From NCBI GenBank assembly GCA_964644845.1, contig CAZXXS010000035.1, positions 1 to 64,000 of the forward strand: a DNA stretch of 64,000 nt, read 5' to 3'. This stretch comes from Geothermovivens sp964644845. GTDB taxonomy: Bacteria > Zhuqueibacterota > Zhuqueibacteria > Oleimicrobiales > Geothermoviventaceae. The stretch's first letter is position 1, and every line of letters starts with the position of its first letter. Both the position numbers and the translations under genes were made by a program. The notes under the pieces are model-generated. The model was not told the origin of the DNA. It saw only the letters and a program-made list of their open reading frames with translations, and did not search any database. Positions 16,902-24,799 of this stretch are shown here, in pieces.

Positions 16902-18602
16902 TCAGTACTCTAGGGCCTCCGGTCGCAGGGCCAAAAGTTTCCTGATTTCCTCGTTCGAGAGCTCCGTGAGCCACGTCTCCCCAGCGCCTACAACGCGGTC
17001 CGCCAAATCTTTCTTCCGCTCGATCATCCTGTCGATGTTCTCCTCCAGCGTGCCCACGCAGATGAATTTGTGAACTTGCACGTTTCTGTGCTGTCCGATT
17101 CGGAAGGCGCGGTCTGTCGCCTGGTTTTCCACAGCCGGATTCCACCAGCGGTCGAAATGAAACACGTGATTCGCGCGTGTCAGATTGAGCCCCAGGCCTC
17201 CTGCCTTTAGCGAAAGGACGAAAATGGGCGGGCCGTCTTTTGCCTGAAAAGCCGCGATCAACCGTTCGCGCTGCTTGCCTGGCACACCACCGTGCAGAAA
17301 CGGTACCTCCACGCCAAACCTGTCGCTGAGGTAACGCTGCAACAGGGCACCCATTTTGGCGAACTGGGTGAAAATGAGCGCCCTGTCATCCACGGTCAGA
17401 ATCTCCTCGAGCATTTCGACCAGTCGTGTAAGTTTGCCGGAACGGCTGTCCAATTTGCCGTCGTCACCCAGGTACTGGGCCGGGTGATTGCAAATCTGCT
17501 TCAGGCGCGTCAAGGTGGCGAGGATCAACCCACGCCGTTTCATCCCAGTAGTTTCCTCCAGCTGCTCTTCCATCTTGCGCAGCACGCCCTTGTAGAGCAG
17601 GCCCTGTTCCCTGGTGAGGTTGCAGTACACTTTCATTTCAAGCTTCTCGGGCAGGTCCGAAACGATCGAGCGATCCGTTTTCTCGCGCCGCAGGATGAAT
17701 GGCCCAACCAGCTTCCTGAGCTGCGTGGCAGCCTGCTCATCGCCTCGCTTCTCGATGGGTGTAAGGAATGTGGTGCGGAAAGAACGTCGACTGCCAAGCC
17801 AGCCCGGATTCAGAAATTCCATGATGGACCAGAGTTCGCCCACGTTGTTCTCGACCGGCGTGCCCGTGAGTGCAATCCGGTAGTCAGCCCGTAGCGACCG
17901 CGCAGCCCGTGCCTGCTTGGTCTCCGGATTCTTGATGTTTTGTGCCTCATCCAAAACAACGCCTTGCCAGTCAACCTGACTCAGAATGTCCAGATCCTTT
18001 GCCAAAAGCGAGTAACTCGAGATGACAAGCGCCTGTTCTTGCGCCCGTTCTAAGAAGCTCCTGCTGCGGTCGCGGTCCGCACCGTGATGAACCAGCACCG
18101 GAAGCTCCGGTGTAAACCGTTCGGCTTCTCTTTTCCAGTTGTACACCACCGAAGTCGGACAAACCAGCAAGACAGGACGCCGCTCGCCTCTTTCCCAGTA
18201 GTACTGCACAAGAGCAAGCGTCTGAATCGTTTTTCCCAAACCCATGTCGTCGGCCAGACAAGACCCGAGCCCCCACTGGCTCATGAACACCAGCCACGAG
18301 AAGCCCGTGATCTGGTAACGGCGAAGTGCTCCAACAAAGCCCTTCGGCTGGGAAAGAAGTTCAAAATTGCGCTTCTCTTTCAAGCGCTCGACAAACGCTC
18401 CGAGCTGTTCAGGGAAGCGAATTTCCTGGACTTGGACGCCCTGAAGGCCGTGGCCGGGCGCGAGAACGGACCTCAACACGTCCCGCAGTCTGACCCTGGT
18501 AGTGCCCTTTCCCTGCGTCACCAACCGCAGGGGTTTGAAGTCCTCGTCCCGGAGGAAAACCCAGCGTCTCCCAAGCCGCACGAGTCCGGCTCTCTGCCCC
18601 AC
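16902..18602 (-). CDS. SNF2-family helicase, C-terminal ATPase part of split gene
   Basis: This 566-residue piece carries the complete SNF2/DEAD-type motor: Walker A 'DDMGLGKTIQT' (Gly-Lys-Thr about 123-125), 'LDEAQN' as motif II, 'LTGTPVENN' as motif III, and the helicase C lobe with 'SLKAGGLGLNLTRAN' and 'DRAFRIGQ' (about 470-515). Such proteins are ATP-driven DNA translocases. The same reading frame continues upstream without a break to the TAA at 18681, giving 26 more residues (LDQLLKFRWEVAVGGEPL, then TQEELEKL) that belong to the conserved helicase-associated region. GTG at 18602 is the only usable restart and has no good RBS, so this piece may be expressed poorly or only by readthrough. 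Confidence 0.8.
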   Translation of the reverse strand: MGQRAGLVRLGRRWVFLRDEDFKPLRLVTQGKGTTRVRLRDVLRSVLAPGHGLQGVQVQEIRFPEQLGAFVERLKEKRNFELLSQPKGFVGALRRYQITGFSWLVFMSQWGLGSCLADDMGLGKTIQTLALVQYYWERGERRPVLLVCPTSVVYNWKREAERFTPELPVLVHHGADRDRSRSFLERAQEQALVISSYSLLAKDLDILSQVDWQGVVLDEAQNIKNPETKQARAARSLRADYRIALTGTPVENNVGELWSIMEFLNPGWLGSRRSFRTTFLTPIEKRGDEQAATQLRKLVGPFILRREKTDRSIVSDLPEKLEMKVYCNLTREQGLLYKGVLRKMEEQLEETTGMKRRGLILATLTRLKQICNHPAQYLGDDGKLDSRSGKLTRLVEMLEEILTVDDRALIFTQFAKMGALLQRYLSDRFGVEVPFLHGGVPGKQRERLIAAFQAKDGPPIFVLSLKAGGLGLNLTRANHVFHFDRWWNPAVENQATDRAFRIGQHRNVQVHKFICVGTLEENIDRMIERKKDLADRVVGAGETWLTELSNEEIRKLLALRPEALEY

Positions 18603-18680
18603 CAGCTTCTCGAGTTCTTCCTGGGTCAGGGGCTCACCGCCGACCGCTACTTCCCAGCGAAACTTGAGCAGTTGGTCCAG

Positions 18681-18683
18681 TTA
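18681..18683 (-). other. In-frame TAA interrupting SNF2 gene
   Basis: Codons on both sides are in one frame: ...CAG TCT GCT CCA ACA CTC, TAA, CTG GAC CAA CTG CTC AAG.... The residues after the stop (LDQLLKFRWEVAVGGEPL) match the family's conserved block, so the stop replaces a single residue, commonly a glycine in relatives. Confidence 0.85.
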
Positions 18684-19991
18684 GAGTGTTGGAGCAGACT
18701 GTTCCCTCGGCTGTAACAGCTCACCCCGAAACGTGAGTAACCGGATGTCTTCCGGTCCCCTGAACCAGGCTGGCAACCGGAGTTCGAAACCAAGCTTCTG
18801 AAGCTCCGGAACGACGTACTTCAGAAAACGACCTGCTTCTTCAGACGAGAGAAAGAACTCCCCTGGGTGACCAGGCGTGTAGCCGGGGTTACCGTAGGCG
18901 CCGGTCGGCCTGAAAAGAGCTTCCAGGATGTCTTCTGGACCGGTCGGACCAAGCCGCAGTGTTTCGCCAATCCTACCCCTATCCTTGATGGCGTGAGGAA
19001 AAGGAAGGCGCTTCGCCACGCCGCCCTCCGTCGAGAACACGTAGAAGACCAGTCGCCAGTGGTCGACGTACTGGTGAGCAAGCGTGTACCCTTTTGGCGA
19101 CCAGCTCCTTGGCTCGTTCAGAATGATCCCCGGCCGAACAATCGTGTAACCTTGTGACGAGATTCTCGTCTCCCAGTTCGCGATTTTCTTTGGCGCCATC
19201 GGCACGGATTCAGCGTCCGGCGTGTACTCAGGGACTTCTCTGAGCAAAGAGAGCCACGCAGCGTGACTCCGCCCCCTACCCCGGTAGCGGTGCGCCCCCT
19301 CCTCAGATGAAAGAAGGGCTCGCACACCCTCGAGAATCTGGTGAACATAATGAAACAGAACGGCGGTTACGACGTGGTCAGGATCAAGAAAAAGCGGTTC
19401 CTCTCCTTCCACAATGCTGAGGGAATGGGCCAACAGGGGGACCCTGTCCAGCGCTGGCTTCAGGAGGCGCCCTACCTGCCGGTCGAACACGTCCGGGCCC
19501 CAGCCCGGCCAAATCGCGCCGTTTTTCAGCAACGCGACCCTTCTGAACCTGAAGTTGGCCACGATTGCGCTGGCTAAGGTCAACAGCTCTCCCCAGAAGA
19601 CCACGTCGCTGCCTACTTTGAGGTCCTGAGAGATCTCTTTCTTTTCCGTCCACTGGGAGATCAGCGGCAGATGTTTTCCGAGGTCGAGACGGAAGGCCGG
19701 AACCACGAACTTCTCCAGGTCCGGCACCTCGGTGAAGTCCAGAGCAGTCTCCACCGACTCGTCCTCAAGCAAAGGCGGCAACCAGGCCTCAAGCCACACG
19801 GGCTCGGCGCCGCCCAGTGCTTTGCCCAAACGGGCCCGGATGAAGTCGTGGTCCGCTGCGTAGGGGTAGGCCTCGAGTCCCTTCCCCTCCAGCTCCTGCG
19901 GCTCCACTTCATCCGCAAAAAAGGCTCCGGACGTCTCAACCCACAGATAAAGAACTCCTGCTTTTGCCGAAATGTGAAGCTGGAACCTCAC
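18681..19991 (-). CDS. SNF2-associated N-terminal part of split gene
   Basis: This 436-residue piece matches the N-terminal half that normally precedes the motor in bacterial SNF2 proteins of about 1000 residues: a poorly conserved first part, then the 'SNF2 helicase associated' region ('FFLSSEEAGRFLKYVVPELQ', 'LPAWF'). It contains no ATPase motif. It begins with GTG and ends at a TAA (18681-18683), after which the identical frame runs on into the helicase. Joined, the two pieces would give about 1029 residues, the normal length. This piece is either an inactive fragment, a separately made subunit, or the result of a base error in the sequence. Confidence 0.75.
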   Translation of the reverse strand: MRFQLHISAKAGVLYLWVETSGAFFADEVEPQELEGKGLEAYPYAADHDFIRARLGKALGGAEPVWLEAWLPPLLEDESVETALDFTEVPDLEKFVVPAFRLDLGKHLPLISQWTEKKEISQDLKVGSDVVFWGELLTLASAIVANFRFRRVALLKNGAIWPGWGPDVFDRQVGRLLKPALDRVPLLAHSLSIVEGEEPLFLDPDHVVTAVLFHYVHQILEGVRALLSSEEGAHRYRGRGRSHAAWLSLLREVPEYTPDAESVPMAPKKIANWETRISSQGYTIVRPGIILNEPRSWSPKGYTLAHQYVDHWRLVFYVFSTEGGVAKRLPFPHAIKDRGRIGETLRLGPTGPEDILEALFRPTGAYGNPGYTPGHPGEFFLSSEEAGRFLKYVVPELQKLGFELRLPAWFRGPEDIRLLTFRGELLQPREQSAPTL

Positions 19992-20538
19992 TGTAGCTTC
20001 TCACTCCTCGTACACTCGAATTGTCAGAGCAACGCGGACTTACGCTGGCGTCGCCTCCCCTGTTCAGGGACCAAGCCACAGGGACCGGAGGCTCGGAACA
20101 TCCGAACCTCACCGCAACGATCGACGCAAACCATGCCCCCTTCACCCTGTGCGCCCAGTCTCGAAGCGACGCCCGCCAGAAAACTCGGTCGCAACAAACC
20201 CCGCCAGCAGTCTTCTCCCGACATGCTCTCCGTTTCTCCAGGTGACGCGCCGGTCTCGAGTTCCACAGCGGTCGCCCGTGAGAACAACGGCACGAAACCG
20301 TCCGCTCCTCTAAGGGCCCTCCCCGTGGCCCCTCACCACGGTAGACATCCAACGGCCCGGTCAAGGCGGCCCCGTGGGCGTGCACCCGAAGCGAGTCAGC
20401 GGAAGCTACAGCCCCACTTCGACGGGCCCACCCGGTGGATCCTTGTTGCGTCGTCCTCACAGTGCCACCTTGAACGAACAGCTCCGGCCCACCCGAGGAC
20501 GCTGGCTGCACTCGTTCATCTGCGCAGGACGTGTCTCG
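19992..20538. other. Intergenic stretch, nothing recognised
   Basis: These 547 bases lie between the SNF2 N-terminal piece and the end of the ATP-grasp/racemase operon. I see no gene, tRNA, clear terminator or promoter. Confidence 0.5.
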
Positions 20539-21327
20539 TTACTCCCCGGCCAAACGCAGCACTTCTCCAAGATCGCCCCCGTAGAAGCGCTCCAGGTATT
20601 CGTCAGTTTCCAGGAGGTGGCGATCGCTCACCACCTGGCCACGTTGCAGCATGTACTTCAGCTCTTCCAAGTTCGCAGACCACCGGAAACCGGTCCAAAA
20701 CTCCACGCCGGCAAATTGCGTTTTGTAGAGTGCGTTCCGCGAGTAGCAGCTTCCCAGGTAAATGTAGGTGAACTGCTGCTGCGCAAAGAACTGGACTGCC
20801 GAGGTCATCATGAACATGCCCAGGTTTCGCGGGTAGTAGTTGAGGTCGTAAAATGCGTAGTAGTAGAAGGCCAGCACAGGCTCTTCCAGGTACAGCGTCG
20901 CCAGTCCCACGTCCTTCCCAGCCACTTCATCCGTAAAGAGAAGGACGTGGGAAACGATCTGTCCGTGGAAGAGGGAGTCCAGCCGATCTTCAGTCATCAC
21001 ATCTTTGCCAAACCGGATGTCGGCGTAGGTCTTGCAGAAGCCCCGCCAGGCGGGTGTGTAGTCAAACTCCGCACGCGGCAACAAGCGGTAGCTGATGCCT
21101 TTGCCCTTCCGCAGGATGCGTCGGTTCTCGGAGGACAACTTGAAACGGCGCAGCGCAACCCGAACCTGGCGGCACATGTAGAAGCGACTCAAATCGCGGG
21201 TGCTGGGAAGAAAACCGCGTTCGAAAACTGCGGCTGCCGGTTCACCCGGTTCACGGATCGCCCAAATCGCGTACGGAAAGATGTAGTGTGCGTAGTCCGG
21301 CTGATGCTCCGAAAAAAGAATCCTCAT
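20539..21327 (-). CDS. Arginyl-tRNA-protein transferase-like acyltransferase
   Basis: This 262-residue protein resembles the C-terminal GNAT-fold domain of Ate/Bpt aminoacyl-tRNA-protein transferases: 'FYYYAFYDLNYYPRNLGMFM', then 'YIYLGSCYSRNALYKTQFAGVEF', like the family's 'SLG...YLGYYI....MxYK..F.P.E'. The N-terminal part is a degenerate version ('FYMCRQVRVALRRFKLSSEN'), with one Cys instead of the usual cysteine pairs. Known members move an amino acid from charged tRNA onto a protein N terminus; here the acceptor is unknown. The start at 21327 has GGAGG five bases upstream and overlaps the alanine racemase stop by four bases (ATGA), so translation is coupled. It is the last gene of the operon. 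Confidence 0.7.
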   Translation of the reverse strand: MRILFSEHQPDYAHYIFPYAIWAIREPGEPAAAVFERGFLPSTRDLSRFYMCRQVRVALRRFKLSSENRRILRKGKGISYRLLPRAEFDYTPAWRGFCKTYADIRFGKDVMTEDRLDSLFHGQIVSHVLLFTDEVAGKDVGLATLYLEEPVLAFYYYAFYDLNYYPRNLGMFMMTSAVQFFAQQQFTYIYLGSCYSRNALYKTQFAGVEFWTGFRWSANLEELKYMLQRGQVVSDRHLLETDEYLERFYGGDLGEVLRLAGE

Positions 21328-22454
21328 GTTACCTCCACCCGCGGCAGCCGCCAGCTCCAGTTCGCCAGCACCTCGTAGGACACGGTTCCCTTCCACCGTG
21401 CAATCTCGTGTACGTCAATTCGCTGACCACCCTGTTGGCCCAGTAGCACAACCTCGTCCCACAGACGGACGCCTGGAATGTCGGTCACATCCACCATTGT
21501 CGCGTCCATGGCGTTGCCACCGACGACTGGGGCGCGCCGCCCGCGAATCAGCACCGCCCCGCGGTTCCGCACTCTGGGGTAGCCGTCGCCGTAGCCCACC
21601 GGGATCACCGCAATCCGTCGCGCTTCAGTGGCCCGGTAGTGCATTCCGTAGCCTACCACGTCCCCTGGCTTCAAATCCCTTAACACCGCCACTCTCGCCT
21701 TCACCGACATCACTGGCGCAAGACCTGGAATCCGTCGGCACACCTGAGATGGGTACACACCAAGGGGAAGGATGCCCAAACGCACCATGTCGAAGTGGGC
21801 CTGCGGTAGATCCAGGAACCCACCGGTGTTGGCCATGTGTCGGTAGCGCACACGGATTCCGCGCCGCTCCAGTTCGTTCAGAACCGATTGAAATCGCCGC
21901 AACTGTAGCAAAGCGAAAGATTTGTCCTCCTCGTCGGACATGGCAAAGTGGCTCATCACGCCCTCGAGCCGCAGCCCGGAGGTGCGAGCCACAGTCTCAA
22001 CCAAATCAGCGGCTTCTTGCCACCGCACACCGTAGCGGCTGAGCCCAGTGTCGACTTCCACATGAACCACCGCCTCGCACCCCCGGTCCCGAGCCGCTCT
22101 GGCAAATGCCTCAGCGGCTTCGCGGCTGTTCACGAAACACGTGAGCTGCAAGGTCACGCAGTCCGCAACCTGGCTCGGAGGCCGTTCACCAAACACCAGA
22201 ATCGGCGCTCCGATGCCCGCTTCGCGAAGTTCAACCGCTTCCCCGAGCGTGGCTGTTGCCAAGTAGACCGCCCCGGCATTCAGAGCCTCCCTCGCCACTG
22301 TCACCGCACCGTGCCCGTAGGCCTGATCTTTCACCACAGAGAGCAAAGCCACATGACTCGGCTTGTCCGCAAAGATGATCTCGAAATTTCGCCGCAGCTG
22401 TCGGACGTCAATCTCAATCCAGGCCGGGCGTTTCGTTTCGAATGTCCTGTTCAT
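21324..22454 (-). CDS. alr: Alanine racemase
   Basis: This PLP enzyme of 376 residues interconverts L- and D-alanine (or a related amino acid) for peptidoglycan or another D-amino-acid product. The PLP lysine is Lys42 in 'SVVKDQAYGHG'; the usual text is VVKADAYGHG, so Asp-Gln replaces Ala-Asp. The second catalytic Tyr lies in 'GYGMHY' (about 265), and 'GYGDGYPR' and 'GNAMDATMVD' are typical. A GAGGG RBS lies six bases before the ATG. It starts 9 bp after the PurD-like gene and overlaps the transferase gene. Whether it is the cell's main Alr or one dedicated to the operon cannot be told from this window. Confidence 0.9.
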   Translation of the reverse strand: MNRTFETKRPAWIEIDVRQLRRNFEIIFADKPSHVALLSVVKDQAYGHGAVTVAREALNAGAVYLATATLGEAVELREAGIGAPILVFGERPPSQVADCVTLQLTCFVNSREAAEAFARAARDRGCEAVVHVEVDTGLSRYGVRWQEAADLVETVARTSGLRLEGVMSHFAMSDEEDKSFALLQLRRFQSVLNELERRGIRVRYRHMANTGGFLDLPQAHFDMVRLGILPLGVYPSQVCRRIPGLAPVMSVKARVAVLRDLKPGDVVGYGMHYRATEARRIAVIPVGYGDGYPRVRNRGAVLIRGRRAPVVGGNAMDATMVDVTDIPGVRLWDEVVLLGQQGGQRIDVHEIARWKGTVSYEVLANWSWRLPRVEVT

Positions 22455-22463
22455 TTCGAACCC

Positions 22464-23720
22464 TCACTCGCTGCCAGGCGGCCACAGAGACTGGCCGATG
22501 TCGAGGCGGTAGTAGCTACCAAGGCACCGAATCTTCGCGATGTTTTCGTAAGCGGTCGCCAGAGCCTTCTTCAACGTGTCCGCCACCGCAATCACGTCAG
22601 CAATGCGCGGTCCGGTGGCGACCAGCCGTCCGTCCCGATCACGCCGTACACGATTCCACCACACGTCGCAGGTGAATTCGCCTTCCACGCGAACCGGCAG
22701 CTCTGGCCCGCGCACCTGGACGTAAGGGTAGCCGTAGCCTGCCAGCGTGATCGAGCAGCCAAAACGGGCTTCGGCACGGAAACGCGGCTGCGGCACACGG
22801 TCATTCACGACATCCCACAAGACCTCCAGCGGGTTCTCAAGCATGCGCAAGATCATCGGACCCGAGGTTACCCCGAGACGCACGTTGTACTCCAGCACGT
22901 GCCAGCGGCCCTTGTGTTTCGCAGCCGTTACCTGCACAGGACCGCGGAAACCGACCTCCCGGAACCAGGGCAGAAGCGGCTCCAACAGTTCACGAGCCAA
23001 ACCGTACTTGTCGTCGGGGTCCCGCTCCACAATGCCTCCAAGTGGTGCACCGGCAACGATCCCTTGGTTGCCGTCGAAAGCGCGCTTGTACTCCTGGTTC
23101 GTCACAAGCGGCACAAGTGTACCTCCACTGACAAGCGCAATGTGGCCCACCTCCCGACGCCCGAGGTACTCTTGCAGAAAAACACCCTCGGCGTAGTTCA
23201 CCCGACGCAGCCACGCCCTTGTGTCTGCTTCCGTTTCACAGACAATCGTGTGTACCGGGCTGGTTGGCGAGCACAGCGGGTTCTTGATCACGTACGCACC
23301 GGGATGCTTCTTGAGGACATCTTCCGCCTCCAGTCTGTTGCTGGCGACGAAAGATGCTGGGAAAGGAATCCCGAAGCCCCGGCACAACTCGTAAGCAAAA
23401 TGGCGTTCGCGCTCAAGGCGCATGCCCTCACCGATTGGCGAAAAGATCGGCGGCCCCTCGGCCACGAGCTCCGCTGCCCAGTCTTGGAGGATCCAGTCGA
23501 TCGACATCGGAACCACAAAATCGACGTGTTGCTCCTTAAGAAACGACACTGGGTTCGGAAACTGTTCCGCGGAAAAGGTGGGTCCCTCCAGAGAAGGTGG
23601 CGTGTGTGCGTACGGACGCGTGAGGTAAGTGCTGACCCTGGCGCCGTTCTCCCTGAGCACACGGAGTACACCCTGCGCAAAAGCCCCCACGCCGAACACG
23701 GTGACGTGCAGGTCTCCCAT
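22464..23720 (-). CDS. PurD-like ATP-grasp carboxylate-amine ligase
   Basis: This 418-residue protein has the full ATP-grasp layout of phosphoribosylamine-glycine ligase: an N-terminal dinucleotide-like domain ('VTVFGVGAFAQGVLRVL'), the ATP-grasp core with 'AYVIKNPL', 'QEYKRAFDGNQGIVAG' and 'EYNVRLG', and a C-terminal domain ending in 'AYENIAKIRCLGSYYRLDIG'. The segment that in PurD reads 'N.RFGDPE' is 'NVRLGVTSGPM' here, so the Asp-Pro-Glu is lost. This argues for a different substrate, though the ATP-dependent ligation chemistry should remain. It heads a tight operon with alanine racemase and an Ate-like transferase. A strong terminator lies 115 bases upstream, so the operon has its own promoter. 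Confidence 0.75.
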   Translation of the reverse strand: MGDLHVTVFGVGAFAQGVLRVLRENGARVSTYLTRPYAHTPPSLEGPTFSAEQFPNPVSFLKEQHVDFVVPMSIDWILQDWAAELVAEGPPIFSPIGEGMRLERERHFAYELCRGFGIPFPASFVASNRLEAEDVLKKHPGAYVIKNPLCSPTSPVHTIVCETEADTRAWLRRVNYAEGVFLQEYLGRREVGHIALVSGGTLVPLVTNQEYKRAFDGNQGIVAGAPLGGIVERDPDDKYGLARELLEPLLPWFREVGFRGPVQVTAAKHKGRWHVLEYNVRLGVTSGPMILRMLENPLEVLWDVVNDRVPQPRFRAEARFGCSITLAGYGYPYVQVRGPELPVRVEGEFTCDVWWNRVRRDRDGRLVATGPRIADVIAVADTLKKALATAYENIAKIRCLGSYYRLDIGQSLWPPGSE

Positions 23721-23835
23721 TTTCGGGTAATCCTTTCACGGGGTTTGCGTTGGACTGCTGGACGGATTGAAGTTGTTCAAACCGAAAGCGCCAAAGATTT
23801 TGCGTTCGTTTCCCCTCAGGGACAGCCGCAAACAG

Positions 23836-23867
23836 AAAGAGCCACTCCTCACACGGAGTGGCTCTTT
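23836..23867 (-). terminator. Intrinsic terminator after tRNA-Pro
   Basis: A perfect 13-bp stem (AAAGAGCCACTCC at 23836-23848, GGAGTGGCTCTTT at 23855-23867) encloses a TCACAC loop. On the minus strand it is followed by CTGTTTG. It ends the MerR/tRNA-Pro transcript; the symmetric A/T ends could let it work both ways. Confidence 0.85.
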
Positions 23868-23878
23868 GGGCAACCGTA

Positions 23879-23953
<75 letters not shown>

Positions 23954-23964
23954 ACTTTTCGATC

Positions 23965-24330
23965 TTAAGAACGCCCGTCCTGTTCCAGAGTTTCCAGAAT
24001 CTCTTCGAGACCTTTCTTAACCTCCCAGATCCAGTCTACTTTTTGAAGCTCCTCCAGAGACGGCTCGCTGTTGCCTTCACGCTCACGGTGCCACCGCAAC
24101 CGTTGACGCGCTCCGTCGATCGTGTACTTATCGATGTAGAGCAATTTCTTGATCAGGAAAACGAGCCGGATGTCCTCCAGCGTGTACATCCTGTTCCCCG
24201 CACGGTTCTTGCGGGGACGCAAATCCGGGAACTCCGTCTCCCAGTAGCGAAGCACGTACGGCTCCAGTCCCGTGAGCTGGCTAACCTCTCCGATCGAGTA
24301 GTACAACTTCTTGATTGGAATGCCGTCCAT
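23965..24330 (-). CDS. MerR-family transcriptional regulator
   Basis: This 121-residue DNA-binding protein has an N-terminal winged helix-turn-helix of the MerR type (about 9-78): 'YYSIGEVSQLTGLEPYVLRY', 'WETEFPDLRP' and 'RMYTLEDIRLVFLIKKLL'. The C-terminal coil (about 80-121) is acidic and lacks metal-binding cysteines, as in the short FCB and proteobacterial homologues often found beside tRNA genes. The effector is unknown. A good promoter lies at 24364-24392 and the tRNA-Pro gene follows the stop by 11 bases. Confidence 0.9.
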   Translation of the reverse strand: MDGIPIKKLYYSIGEVSQLTGLEPYVLRYWETEFPDLRPRKNRAGNRMYTLEDIRLVFLIKKLLYIDKYTIDGARQRLRWHREREGNSEPSLEELQKVDWIWEVKKGLEEILETLEQDGRS

Positions 24331-24799
24331 GCCCCTACCTTACCCTGTGCACTAACCGACCATTAATTAAGAAAATCTGCGCTAAAAGGCAAGTTTTTTG
24401 TCCTGAGGAACCCGCCGAAACAAATGCAACCAGCACTCTGCTCACAAGTCCGGGCTCAACGACCTTCCGGACGCGCTCCGCAGAACAGCCGAAAAACACT
24501 GCTCCCACTGTCCCCGCCAAGCCGTTCTCGTACCGTCTCGCCACACCCCAGGTTACCTGACACTGGACCCACCGAGCACCTGCCATTTGCCCGACCCGCC
24601 CAACCCAGTCAACGCGTGTCTCAACGCCTTCCGACTTCGTCCGTCTGTAGCGCTTTTGCCCAAGCGTTCCGGCCCAGTTGAGCCCGTCCACGGCTCGCCC
24701 GACAAACCGACACTCAGCTTTCTGCGCCGCAGACGACCGCCGCCGCAACATCCAGCCTCCCCGTACCGACATCCCCGAGTTGCAAAGCGCACAAACGGC
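24331..24799. other. Intergenic stretch with MerR promoter
   Basis: Apart from the promoter at 24364-24392, these 469 bases show no gene or clear terminator for the secreted glycosidase-like gene that ends at 24800. Confidence 0.5.
24364..24392 (-). promoter_or_regulatory. Sigma-70-type promoter of merR-tRNA-Pro unit
   Basis: On the minus strand -35 TTGCCT (24387-24392) and -10 TAATTA (24364-24369) are separated by exactly 17 bp. The predicted transcript starts about 25 bases before the MerR ATG. A T-rich tract lies just upstream of the -35. Confidence 0.6.

Noticed and set aside
22464..23720. Housekeeping PurD
   Set aside because: Rejected as the first choice because the DPE segment is replaced and the operon has no purine genes; it is noted as an alternative.
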